Assembly: GCA_007124395.1 (NCBI GenBank)
Contig: SLFF01000408.1
Span: 1 to 14,584 of the forward strand
Length of the DNA: 14,584 nt
Origin: Thermomicrobiaceae bacterium
GTDB lineage: Bacteria > Chloroflexota > Chloroflexia > Thermomicrobiales > Thermomicrobiaceae
Direction: 5' to 3'
Under the pieces are notes generated by a model. The model saw only the letters and a program-made list of their open reading frames with translations, was not told the origin of the DNA and searched no databases. The position numbers and the translations under genes were made by a program. The number at the start of each line of letters is the position of its first letter. Position 1 is the first letter of the stretch. Of the stretch, positions 1-7,413 are shown one piece after another.

Positions 1-684
1 GTGATTGCCTTGCTCTGGTTCCTGCTGGGACGAGAGTCCGAAGATTTCAAAGCACAGCAGAAGGCGCGGGATGAGGGTACCGATCACGAGAAGAGCGCGA
101 GTATTCGGGATATCATCGGCATCGGCGCGATCTGGCCGGTGATCATCATCGGGTTCTCCGGATTCCTCTCCAGCCACGGCTTCCGGAGCTGGTTGCCGCA
201 GATCTTCGAAGATAAAGGGATGTCGCCCGCCACTGCCGGGTTCCTGGCGGCGGTTCCGGCGATTACCGGAATGATCGGCAGCATCATCATCGTGCGGATA
301 GCCTCGGAAGGCTATCGAAGGCAGATGACGATAGGCCTGCTGTTCACCGTCGGCCTCACGATCGGCCTGATCGGGGTGCTGAGTGGACCGCTCCTGGTGG
401 CGACGGTGATGATCCAGGGATTCGCGGCGGCGGCGCTGATGCCGCTAATGATGAACACGCTGATGGAGATGCCGGAGGTTGGCGCCCGCTATCTGGGAGT
501 TGCCGCCGGACTCTATTTCTCGATCGGGGAGGTCGGTGGATTCGCTGGTCCGGCGCTGGTCGGATTCCTGGCTGATCTCACAGGATCGTTCCTGGCCGGG
601 ATCTTCGCACTATCGATCGTCATGTGGTTGATGATCATTCCGGCGCTTCGGCTGAAGGACCGGCCTCGCTCGGCCGAGACGTGA
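1..684 (+). CDS. MFS transporter, C-terminal half (partial, runs off left edge)
   Basis: This is the C-terminal part of a major facilitator superfamily permease, an inner-membrane secondary transporter. The visible 227 residues begin at the end of what looks like TM6 (ALLWFLLGR). A charged cytoplasmic loop follows (about residues 11-36), then about six hydrophobic helices near 38-57, 75-100, 108-126, 128-150, 162-190 and 193-216. This fits the second six-helix bundle of a 12-TM protein. The stretch WLPQIFEDKGMSPATAGF after the first of these helices recalls CynX/NimT-like MFS proteins, but the substrate cannot be read from the sequence. The first codon in the window (GTG) is probably internal, because a complete MFS protein is about 400 residues. 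It converges on pyrD with 14 bases between the stops. Confidence 0.85.
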   Translation: MIALLWFLLGRESEDFKAQQKARDEGTDHEKSASIRDIIGIGAIWPVIIIGFSGFLSSHGFRSWLPQIFEDKGMSPATAGFLAAVPAITGMIGSIIIVRIASEGYRRQMTIGLLFTVGLTIGLIGVLSGPLLVATVMIQGFAAAALMPLMMNTLMEMPEVGARYLGVAAGLYFSIGEVGGFAGPALVGFLADLTGSFLAGIFALSIVMWLMIIPALRLKDRPRSAET

Positions 685-687
685 CGT

Positions 688-704
688 GCCTGACGTGATC
701 AGGC
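688..704. terminator. Small hairpin between convergent MFS and pyrD genes
   Basis: GCCTGA (688-693) and TCAGGC (699-704) form a 6-bp stem with a 5-base loop, between the two convergent stop codons and overlapping the pyrD stop. No T-run follows on either strand, so it is a weak bidirectional terminator candidate. Confidence 0.3.
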
Positions 705-1805
705 GATGGTGGTGCCGACGATCTCGCTGATCGATTCGATTCCTTCACGATCGCAGAACTGCTGGAGCTCGCGGAGTATCCGGGCCGGGAGCCCGGGACC
801 GCCGTAGACGAAGCCAGTGTAGATCTGCACCAGCGACGCGCCCGCTTTCATCCGCTCGATGACATCTTCAGCGGTGCTGATGCCGCCGACCCCGATCAAT
901 GGTCGCCGGTCAGACTCGCCGAGCCGTCCGTAGGCGAGCATCAGCAATGCGTTGGCTCGGGCTCGCAACGGCTTGCCGCTCACCCCACCGGGGAGTTCGA
1001 GATGCGGGTCCGCCAGCACCGATCGGTCGATGGTGGTGTTGGAGAAGATAAAGCCGTCGGCATCGCCATCGATCGCCCCGGCCAGCACCTCATCCAGTGC
1101 CCAGTCATCGAGATCCGGCGCCACCTTTACCAGCACCGGATGCGGCTTCTGGGTAAAGACGTCGGCTTTCCAGCGGTTGAGCCGTTGTACCTCATGGACG
1201 AGTTGCCCCAGCGCCGCACGACCCTGCAGTTCACGCAGGCCGGGTGTGTTCGGTGAACTGACGTTGATCACAACGTAGTTGCCCATCGGCCAGAGATCGT
1301 CGAGCACCCGCGTGTAATCACGGACTGCGTGCTCCAGGGAGGTCTCTTTGTTCTTGCCGAGATTGATCCCGATCACTCCGGGGAAACGGCGTCCAAACAG
1401 TCGCTTTCTGACTGCCGAGACCCCGGAGCTGGGGAAGCCCATCGCGTTGATGACGGCATCCTGATCCGGAATCCGCCAGACTCGCGGTCGTGGGTTTCCC
1501 GGTTGAGGCCGTGGTGTAACGGTGCCGATCTCGACCGATCCGAACCCGAGGGCAAAGAGCGCGTCGATCGCTTCGGCGTCCTTGTCGAGTCCGGCAGCTA
1601 CGCCGATCGGGTTGGAGAAGTGGAGTCCCAGCGTGTCGACATTGAGCCTTGGATCCGGGGCCGGGACGTCCCGCGACATCGCGGCGATGCCACCGGGGAG
1701 TCGTTCTGCCAGGTGGAGACCGTGCAGCGCAAATCGATGAACCCGCTCGGCATCGAGCCTGGTGAGCAGTGGAAATATCTGGCGTTCATACGTGCTGCGC
1801 TTCAT
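699..1805 (-). CDS. pyrD: Dihydroorotate dehydrogenase (quinone), class 2
   Basis: Catalyses oxidation of dihydroorotate to orotate with quinone as acceptor, the fourth step of UMP synthesis. Class 2 enzymes are membrane-associated. The 368-residue product starts with the amphipathic N-terminal segment typical of class 2 (IFPLLTRLDAERVHRFAL). It then shows the FMN/substrate motifs AAGLDKD (about 70-76), the GINLGKNK stretch, NVSSPNTPGL (about 181-190) with the catalytic serine of class 2, and the phosphate-binding GVGGIS and QIYTGF motifs near the C-terminus. The usual NRMGFNN segment reads NAMGFPSSG here, a local variant. I chose the ATG at 1803-1805 because a GGAG sits 5 bases upstream. A GTG five codons earlier (1820) has no ribosome site. 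It lies 24 bases behind the methyltransferase, so the two are probably cotranscribed. Confidence 0.95.
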   Translation of the reverse strand: MKRSTYERQIFPLLTRLDAERVHRFALHGLHLAERLPGGIAAMSRDVPAPDPRLNVDTLGLHFSNPIGVAAGLDKDAEAIDALFALGFGSVEIGTVTPRPQPGNPRPRVWRIPDQDAVINAMGFPSSGVSAVRKRLFGRRFPGVIGINLGKNKETSLEHAVRDYTRVLDDLWPMGNYVVINVSSPNTPGLRELQGRAALGQLVHEVQRLNRWKADVFTQKPHPVLVKVAPDLDDWALDEVLAGAIDGDADGFIFSNTTIDRSVLADPHLELPGGVSGKPLRARANALLMLAYGRLGESDRRPLIGVGGISTAEDVIERMKAGASLVQIYTGFVYGGPGLPARILRELQQFCDREGIESISEIVGTTIA

Positions 1806-1829
1806 CGGTACTCCGACCACCTTATCGGT

Positions 1830-2423
1830 TCATCGTCTGCGTGCCAGGCACTCGATCGTCTGTTTTTCGATTCCCCGTTGCAGAATCGTCCGTGGACGAG
1901 TCGACAAGAGTGTAAAGCATGGAGACAGGAAGCGCCGGATCATCGGCTCATTGAAGAAGCGTTTCAGGTGTCCGTCTGGATGGCGGAACACCGATGGCTC
2001 GACTTCCTCACCCTGCCCGTATCCGAAGTTCGTATCGCCGATCGCGTTGACCCGCAGGAGCAGATACCCATCGGGCACCAGTATTCGATGAATATCCTGA
2101 ATCGCCCGGGTGGTCTGCTCACTGGTGAAATAGTGCAGCGACAGACTCGCCATAACGGTATCGAACGCCCCGTCGATGAACGGTAACCGGCCAGCCAGAT
2201 CGGCTGCCAGTCGGAATGTTGAGGCCCCGGCCGGGATCTGCGCCACCCGTGCCGGATCGAAATCGAGCGCCACCACGCGACATCCGAGCGCAGCCAGTTC
2301 GATGCTATCGGCTCCGGTGCCACAGCCCAGATCGAGCACCAGATCTCCCGGGCACAACAGATGGGCATACGGTTCGAGCCACTGGGTGTTCTCGCGCTGT
2401 TGGTCCCTGGCCTGAGTTGTCAT
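1830..2423 (-). CDS. Class I SAM-dependent methyltransferase
   Basis: A 197-residue Methyltransf_11-type protein. Motif I is VLDLGCGTG (residues 29-37), the glycine-rich SAM-binding loop. The acidic end of strand 2 is VVALDFD (D54). The post-II/IV region reads LPFIDGAFDTVMASLSLHYF, as in UbiE/small-molecule methyltransferases, with a LVPDGYLLLRV strand after it. The methyl acceptor cannot be predicted: the family covers quinones, metabolites and tellurite/thiol detoxification. The ATG at 2421-2423 has a GGGAA about 6-7 bases upstream. It is the first gene of a probable two-gene unit with pyrD and is divergent from the M20 peptidase. Its pairing with a pyrimidine gene does not by itself indicate a shared pathway. 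Confidence 0.85.
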   Translation of the reverse strand: MTTQARDQQRENTQWLEPYAHLLCPGDLVLDLGCGTGADSIELAALGCRVVALDFDPARVAQIPAGASTFRLAADLAGRLPFIDGAFDTVMASLSLHYFTSEQTTRAIQDIHRILVPDGYLLLRVNAIGDTNFGYGQGEEVEPSVFRHPDGHLKRFFNEPMIRRFLSPCFTLLSTRPRTILQRGIEKQTIECLARRR

Positions 2424-2478
2424 CGTTGTTCCCGTCGCGCAGCTGCAAGGCGTTCATTCGACAGCCTACCCGGATCAA

Positions 2479-2507
2479 TCGACAGATGCCAGATTAGGAC
2501 GTAGGAT
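2479..2507 (+). promoter_or_regulatory. Candidate sigma70-type promoter of the M20 peptidase
   Basis: TCGACA (2479-2484, five of six to TTGACA) is separated by 17 bases from TAGGAT (2502-2507, four of six to TATAAT). Transcription would begin near 2514, leaving a leader of about 40 bases before the GTG at 2554. An ATG at 2506 would fall inside the -10 element, which supports the later start. Confidence 0.45.
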
Positions 2508-2553
2508 GCCCCAGACGTTATTCGACTCGAACATATCGATCCGGAGGACAAAC

Positions 2554-3933
2554 GTGACCTACGACGAGAAGATGAGACAGGTCGACCAGTACATCGACGA
2601 CCACCTCTCGGATTTCATTGCTGATCTCACTGAATTGTGTGCCTTCCCCACGGTGGCGGCTCAGAATCAGGCGATCGATGAAACGGCCGAGTTCACCGCA
2701 AAGCTGCTAGAGAAATACGGCTTTTCGGCCAGAGTGATGCCGAGCAGTGGCAACCCGATGGTCTACGGAGAACTGAACGGCGCGGCCGACAACACGGTTC
2801 TCTGCTACAACCATTACGATGTCCAGCCAGCCGAGCCGATCGAGCTCTGGGATTCCCCACCATTCGAAGCCACCGAGCGAGACGGCAAGCTCTACGCTCG
2901 CGGCGTTGTTGACGACAAGGGCCACATCATCTGTCGCCTGGCGGCGATCGCCGCTCTCCGAGCGGTCTACGGCAATGTCCCCTGCTCGGTGAAGATGCTG
3001 ATCGAGGGTGAAGAAGAGATCGGCTCGATGAGCATGGAGTCGTTCATCGAAGAGCACCGGGACATGCTCACGGGTGCCGATGGCTGCCTCTGGGAGTTCG
3101 GCGGGGTTGATTTCGAGGATCGTCCGGAGATCGTTCTGGGGATGCGCGGCGATGTTTATGTCGAGTTGCGAGCGAAGACAGTTTCCCACGATGCGCACTC
3201 CGGGCTCGGTGGATCGATCTTCCCCAACGCGGCCTGGCGGCTGACCTGGGCGCTCTCGACGCTCAAGGGGATCGACGAGCGTATCCTGATTCCCGGCTGG
3301 TACGACGATGTCCGGGAGCCAACCGAGGCCGAGTTCGATCTGCTGCGGCACTTGCCGCGCTCCGACGAATCACTCAAGGAGGCGTTCGGGCTGAAAGCGT
3401 TCCTGAAGGATGTCGATGGCGTGGAGATGCTGCGCCAGCAACTGTTCGAGCCGACCTGCACCATCGCCGGGCTCGGTTCCGGCTATCAGGGGCCTGGCTC
3501 GAAGACGGTGTTGCCGGCCGAGGCGATGGCCAAAGTCGATTTCCGGATCGTCCCGGACCAGGAGCCCGATGACCTGGTGGCCAAACTGCGCAATCATCTG
3601 ATCGATCAGGGCTTCGACGATATCGAGGTCATCCAGCATGGTGGTTCACGAGCTGCCCGGGTCGATCCGGATTCGCCGTTCGTTCAGATGGTGATCCAGA
3701 CCGCCCGCGAGGTATACGGCACCGATCCGGTGGTGGCGCCAACCAGTGGGGGTTCCGGGCCGATGGATCCATTCGTTCGATTGCTCAACGTGCCGATCTC
3801 GAACGTGGGAATTGGCTACTCCAGCACGCTCGTGCATTCCCCGAACGAGAACATGCGGATTGCGGACTTCGTCAAGGGGATCAAGCAGACGGCGCGCGTC
3901 ATGGCACGAGTCGGACAGGGTGAGGCGAGGTAG
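2554..3933 (+). CDS. M20 family metallo-dipeptidase/hydrolase
   Basis: A cytosolic zinc-dependent exopeptidase of the M20 (CNDP/PepV/ArgE-like) family, probably cleaving short peptides or N-acyl amino acids. The exact substrate is not predictable. With the GTG start the protein has 459 residues. Metal and catalytic residues are in place: HYDVQP (H87, D89), GVVDDKGH (bridging D120), EGEEEIGS (base E154 and ligand E155), E181 in LWEFGG, and the C-terminal VHSPNEN histidine. DAHSGLGG in the lid/dimerisation domain supplies the histidine that contacts substrate across the dimer. The GTG is chosen because GGAGGA (2543-2548) lies 5 bases upstream. The 16 residues that an upstream ATG (2506) would add do not look like the family. 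It is monocistronic and ends before a strong hairpin. Confidence 0.9.
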   Translation: MTYDEKMRQVDQYIDDHLSDFIADLTELCAFPTVAAQNQAIDETAEFTAKLLEKYGFSARVMPSSGNPMVYGELNGAADNTVLCYNHYDVQPAEPIELWDSPPFEATERDGKLYARGVVDDKGHIICRLAAIAALRAVYGNVPCSVKMLIEGEEEIGSMSMESFIEEHRDMLTGADGCLWEFGGVDFEDRPEIVLGMRGDVYVELRAKTVSHDAHSGLGGSIFPNAAWRLTWALSTLKGIDERILIPGWYDDVREPTEAEFDLLRHLPRSDESLKEAFGLKAFLKDVDGVEMLRQQLFEPTCTIAGLGSGYQGPGSKTVLPAEAMAKVDFRIVPDQEPDDLVAKLRNHLIDQGFDDIEVIQHGGSRAARVDPDSPFVQMVIQTAREVYGTDPVVAPTSGGSGPMDPFVRLLNVPISNVGIGYSSTLVHSPNENMRIADFVKGIKQTARVMARVGQGEAR

Positions 3934-3960
3934 CGGCGTCACGACATTCCACGGGACACG

Positions 3961-3989
3961 AAAACGGGCCGGTCTTTTGACCGGCCCGT
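3961..3989. terminator. Strong GC-rich hairpin between convergent genes
   Basis: ACGGGCCGGTC (3964-3974) and GACCGGCCCGT (3979-3989) form a perfect 11-bp stem with a TTTT/AAAA tetraloop. Read on the minus strand, it is followed by a short T-run (3961-3963), so it is a better intrinsic terminator for the minus-strand operon. It sits 27 bases after the M20 stop codon and may serve both genes. Confidence 0.8.
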
Positions 3990-4017
3990 CTTCACGCGTT
4001 CAGGGCTGACGACAAGA

Positions 4018-5178
4018 TCAGGCGACTCCGGCCTGGTTCCCTGCTTGCTTGTTGCCGAACATGTCCAGCATGAGCAGACCTTCGATCTCGATGAACTCGT
4101 ACATCCGCATCATCGCCTGGAACTCCGGATCGGTGTGCAGATAGAGCCCTTCCATCAGCCCCTGCGCTACCACCGGATCGAACGTCTTGCTGAACTTGTT
4201 GTTCTGAATCGCAATGAACAGCTTGTAGAGGTCGACGAGCTCGGCCGGCGTGATCGGGGTGCGCTGATCGCTCATCAACACTCGACCCTGCGACATCCGG
4301 ACCTTCAGACCGTTCTCCATGGCGAAACGATTCAGCTGGTTCTCGAACTCCACCGCTGTCTTCCCCTGACTGAAGAGGATCAGCTTGAAGTAGATCGATT
4401 CCACCGCCATGTTGAACAGCTCGGTGACCTTCTGCTTGTCTGGCGGGATCGCTTCGACGTAGCCAGCTTTCACCAGCTCGAAAAGTGATCGGGCCGTTTC
4501 GAACTGAGTCAGTCCGGCTCGTCCGGCAATGGTGGCGACATCACGGTTGCCATCGATCAGCCGGTGGACGTTTTTGAGCTCTTTGGGCGGTTCGACCGCC
4601 GGTGGGCGACGCGTCCGTCGGTAGATCATGTAGACGGACGGGACGATCGGGCTGATTTCGATCCACTCGTCGACGCGTCGGGTCCCCTCGATAATGAGAT
4701 GCATCGAATCGACTGAGACATCGACGCCGCCCTCCCGGATACTCTCACCTGCTTTGAACGTGAAATAACAGTTCCGCCAGAGGAACAGGGTGAAGATGGA
4801 GATCTCCAGCAGCTGTTCGCGGCACAGGGTCACGTCGTCCTGCGAGATCGCTTCGGATTTCTTGAGCTCGAAGATGATCGCTTCGTCGCTGCGAATTCCG
4901 CGATCGGCCAATTCTTCGACCTGCTGGCGGGTGATCCGCCCATGCCGGAACAGGAGATCGCGCATCGTCGGAAGTCGGGATCCAGCGGCGACGTAGCTGA
5001 TGCGGCCATCGAGGAAGGTGATCGTGCGAGAGTTCCAGCCCTGGATCAGTGTCAGCACACCGGATTTGTTGCTGAAACTGAGCATCTGGAATAGATCCGA
5101 CAGGGTGAAAATGCCCAGTTTCCCTTGCAGATCGAATTCGTTCGAGGATAGTGCAGGCGAAGATGAATTTGGCGCCAT
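4018..5178 (-). CDS. DUF4388 (PATAN-like) protein with winged-helix-like segment
   Basis: A 386-residue protein. Residues about 14-65 match the start of DUF4388/PATAN: LQGKLGIFTLSDLFQMLSFS, then KSGVLTL and ITFLDGRISYVAAG. The domain closes near 125-145 (SIFTLFLWRNCYFTFKAG). Between them (about 71-122) lie two helical units in the place where the other two DUF4388 proteins of this window carry RIG...Q repeats. Here the R, G and first Q positions are lost. Residues about 203-243 (LIDGNRDVATIAGRAGLTQ onward) look like a winged helix. The helical C-terminal 140 residues are not recognised. PATAN domains are known as partner-binding modules in cyanobacterial response regulators that control type IV pilus motors. 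No receiver, kinase or enzyme domain is present, so an adaptor role is inferred. It is the last gene of the HIT-Nudix/SGNH operon, 18 bases after the hydrolase. Confidence 0.8.
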   Translation of the reverse strand: MAPNSSSPALSSNEFDLQGKLGIFTLSDLFQMLSFSNKSGVLTLIQGWNSRTITFLDGRISYVAAGSRLPTMRDLLFRHGRITRQQVEELADRGIRSDEAIIFELKKSEAISQDDVTLCREQLLEISIFTLFLWRNCYFTFKAGESIREGGVDVSVDSMHLIIEGTRRVDEWIEISPIVPSVYMIYRRTRRPPAVEPPKELKNVHRLIDGNRDVATIAGRAGLTQFETARSLFELVKAGYVEAIPPDKQKVTELFNMAVESIYFKLILFSQGKTAVEFENQLNRFAMENGLKVRMSQGRVLMSDQRTPITPAELVDLYKLFIAIQNNKFSKTFDPVVAQGLMEGLYLHTDPEFQAMMRMYEFIEIEGLLMLDMFGNKQAGNQAGVA

Positions 5179-5196
5179 GTTCTGCCTGACCTTCCA

Positions 5197-6243
5197 CTAG
5201 CGAGACGGCAGCATCACAGGGATCGAGTCGATTTCCTCGTTGCCGGAAACGTCGATAGCTCGAACCGCGATCACTGCGCTGGAGTCGGGATAGTCCCGGG
5301 CGTCCCAGACACCGATCCATCGTTCACGGTCGGCAACGTAGATGAGTTCGGAGACGGCCTCCCCGTCGATCTCCAGAAGAACGGTCTCGATACTGACATC
5401 GTCCGTGGCGATTGCATGAATGGTTGGCGTGCGTGATCCGGCTTCGTCCGAATCAGGGCGGGTGATCTCCACCTCTGGAGGCTCCTGGTCGTAGCCCAGC
5501 TGCTGCCAGATCGCCCGGGCGATCATCTGATGACCAGCATTGTTGGGGTGGATGTCGGCCGGGAACCAGGTGAGTTCAGTAATGCGATCGGTGAACTCAC
5601 CTGACAGATCAACCACCGAGAATTTTGCTTCTTCGGCAGTCTCGCGGATGACGTCGTTGAATTGCATGAGCCACCAGGCGTTGCTGCCCTCGACAGAGGG
5701 ATCCCCTTCGGTCAGATCGTAGTAGGTCGTCACGACGACATCGACATCCATGCCGCCGGTCGCCTCGTCGAGTTCGTCGACGACATTTGCGAATCCGGTT
5801 TCGAAGTCCTCGAGAGCGGCTTCCCTCTCGGCTGGGGTCGATTCCCAGAGCGAGAGAATGTTGTTGCCGCCGATCGTCAGCGTGATCGTCTGCATCGCGC
5901 CGTCTGGTGCGTCCTCGATCTCTGATAGTGCCGATTCGAGCTGCCCGTCTTCAATGAATGATTCGATCGTTTCACCAGGCTCAGCCAGATTGATGAGTTC
6001 AACATTGCCGGGCGAGTCTGAGCTGAGCCGATGGGTCTCCATCAGATTGCGCAGCAGGGAGGGATAACCACGCTCGGTTGGCAGGCTGGCCAGCAACCCG
6101 GCCGGGATCGAATCGCCCAGAGCGAGATAGATCTGCTCGGACTGTGCCGTCGTGGTCTGCTGGCTGGCGATCGGGGTCGCGCCGATCAGTGCCAGCGCGA
6201 GTATGGCGACGAATATTCGCAGGGATCGAGCTGACATCATCAT
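5197..6243 (-). CDS. Secreted SGNH/GDSL hydrolase with C-terminal Ig-like domain
   Basis: A 348-residue exported esterase or lipase-like hydrolase. Residues 1-27 form a signal peptide (basic MMMSARSLR, hydrophobic FVAILALALIGA, then PIAS). The four SGNH blocks are complete: GDS with nucleophile S45, G90 in NLAEPGET, GGNN (125-128), and DIHPN with D230 and H232. Residues about 255-345 (EVEITRPDSDEAG onward) look like a bacterial Ig-like fold of the type appended to extracellular enzymes. The substrate is unknown; such enzymes deacylate lipids, glycans or other esters. The start ATG (6241-6243) overlaps the stop of the HIT-Nudix gene as ATGA, suggesting translational coupling. The two following ATG codons are alternative starts. 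It is followed after 18 bases by the DUF4388 gene. Confidence 0.9.
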   Translation of the reverse strand: MMMSARSLRIFVAILALALIGATPIASQQTTTAQSEQIYLALGDSIPAGLLASLPTERGYPSLLRNLMETHRLSSDSPGNVELINLAEPGETIESFIEDGQLESALSEIEDAPDGAMQTITLTIGGNNILSLWESTPAEREAALEDFETGFANVVDELDEATGGMDVDVVVTTYYDLTEGDPSVEGSNAWWLMQFNDVIRETAEEAKFSVVDLSGEFTDRITELTWFPADIHPNNAGHQMIARAIWQQLGYDQEPPEVEITRPDSDEAGSRTPTIHAIATDDVSIETVLLEIDGEAVSELIYVADRERWIGVWDARDYPDSSAVIAVRAIDVSGNEEIDSIPVMLPSR

Positions 6244-7154
6244 TGCGGGCTCTCAATCAACGATTCGATTTCGTCACGGACCGCCCGCAGCATGTCGCGG
6301 GCTGGCTCATGTGACAGCACAGAGAGTGCCTCGTCCACCGGGTACAGCTCGGTGTCGGAATCGAGATGCTCGCTGAAGGTTGGTCCGGGTTCAGCCGACA
6401 TGATCAGATTCGATACCCGGCGCTGCTTGCCGCCATGCTCGAAGGCCAGCACACCAGCCCAGCCGGATGGGATGCCATTCAGCCCCATCTCTTCGTCGAT
6501 CTCCCGGATTGCGGTCTGCCAGGCGGCTTCGCCTTGTTCGATATGTCCTTTCGGAAAGACCAGGCTGCCGTCAGCAGTTCGACGCAGCGCGATGGCCTTG
6601 TGCGACGGTACCACCGGAATTGCCCCGGCCTGGGGAACGGTGTCAGAACCGTCCGATGAACCGTGCAGTTCGGAGATCTCCATCTCCGCCCGGATCTTGG
6701 CATAGGTGATCGGCATCAGCTCGGGCAGAACCATCGTCTTCGCCAGGATCGGCATGAAGTTGGCATCACCTTCCCAGCGGGGAACGATGTGCACGTGCAG
6801 GTGCTCGGAGACACCGGCTCCGGCGATACTGCCGAGATTCAGGCCGATATTGAAGCCGTCACAGCGGAGAACTCGGCGCAGCGCTTCAGTCGCCCACGGA
6901 ACCAGTCGCCAGATGTCCTGATTCACCTCGGGTTCGAGCTCGGCGAGTTCCGCGGCGTGCTGGAACGGGATGACCATCACATGGCCGGAGTTGTAGGGAT
7001 ACAGATTCATGATTACGTAGGCATGACGGGATCGATGCAGGATCAGCGTGCTGACATCTTCATCATCTTCGGGTTTGGTGCAGAAGATGCACGAGGAGTC
7101 GCGGGTCTCCCCGCTGACATAGCGCATTCGCCACGGTGTCCAGAGTCGTTCCAT
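6240..7154 (-). CDS. HIT-Nudix fusion protein, probable diadenosine polyphosphate/nucleotide hydrolase
   Basis: A 304-residue cytoplasmic fusion. Residues 1-165 are a HIT domain close in style to actinobacterial Ap4A phosphorylases. It has CIFC (C22, C25), NLYPYNSGHVMVIP (50-63), and the triad HLHVHIVPRW (H118, H120, H122), whose middle histidine is the family nucleophile. NFMPI follows. Residues about 173-300 are a Nudix domain with a complete Nudix box at 203-225: G203, E209, R217, E218, E221, E222 and G224 are all present. Both domains therefore look catalytically intact, which suggests successive or alternative cleavage of dinucleoside polyphosphates. That pairing is inference. It starts at the ATG 7152-7154 and is the first gene of a three-gene operon. 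It is translationally coupled to the SGNH hydrolase although that product is exported. Confidence 0.9.
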   Translation of the reverse strand: MERLWTPWRMRYVSGETRDSSCIFCTKPEDDEDVSTLILHRSRHAYVIMNLYPYNSGHVMVIPFQHAAELAELEPEVNQDIWRLVPWATEALRRVLRCDGFNIGLNLGSIAGAGVSEHLHVHIVPRWEGDANFMPILAKTMVLPELMPITYAKIRAEMEISELHGSSDGSDTVPQAGAIPVVPSHKAIALRRTADGSLVFPKGHIEQGEAAWQTAIREIDEEMGLNGIPSGWAGVLAFEHGGKQRRVSNLIMSAEPGPTFSEHLDSDTELYPVDEALSVLSHEPARDMLRAVRDEIESLIESPQ

Positions 7155-7202
7155 AATGTCATGATTCCCAGGGGCACGTGATGTATGACCGTCATGCCCG
7201 AA

Positions 7203-7211
7203 ATCGTAGCA
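7203..7211 (-). promoter_or_regulatory. Candidate extended -10 promoter of the HIT-Nudix operon
   Basis: On the minus strand this reads TGCTACGAT, that is TGn plus TACGAT. It lies about 50 bases upstream of the HIT-Nudix start codon. No good -35 element is visible 16-18 bases further upstream. It is a candidate only. Confidence 0.35.
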
Positions 7212-7220
7212 CAGGACTAC

Positions 7221-7301
7221 CGATTGGTCCTGGCCCGAAAGTCCCTGTGAACGGTGGGTGAATAGTCCGCAAGTATCTCCGGGTCAGGGTCGATTGGCCA
7301 A
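7221..7301. repeat. Short repeats and palindrome in the divergent intergenic region
   Basis: CGATTGG occurs twice (7221-7227 and 7291-7297). The second copy runs into the perfect palindrome TTGGCCAA (7294-7301), just upstream of the candidate -10 of the polysaccharide operon. This could be an operator, but short repeats also arise by chance. The rest of the 259-base gap (7155-7413) holds the two promoter candidates and no convincing small gene. Confidence 0.3.
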
Positions 7302-7321
7302 CCGGGATGCCAGATTTCATT

Positions 7322-7330
7322 TGATATACT
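7322..7330 (+). promoter_or_regulatory. Candidate extended -10 promoter of the polysaccharide operon
   Basis: TGATATACT is TGn followed by TATACT (five of six to TATAAT), in an AT-rich patch (ATTTCATTTGATATACT) unusual for this DNA. There is no clear -35 at the right distance, as is common with extended -10 promoters. The predicted leader before the ATG at 7414 is about 75-80 bases. Confidence 0.5.
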
Positions 7331-7413
7331 GCGCTGTCGGGGGAACTGCACTGATAATCGTTGAGTAATCTGGCTCTGCGATTGCCCCACGACCAACCAC
7401 GGAAACGAGAAGC

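Noticed and set aside
1329..2186. 285-residue open frame on the plus strand
   Set aside because: It spans parts of both pyrD and the methyltransferase antisense, crossing the junction between two well-supported genes.
2506..2553. ATG start for the M20 peptidase at 2506
   Set aside because: It overlaps the candidate -10 element and lacks family similarity. The GTG at 2554 has an excellent GGAGGA.
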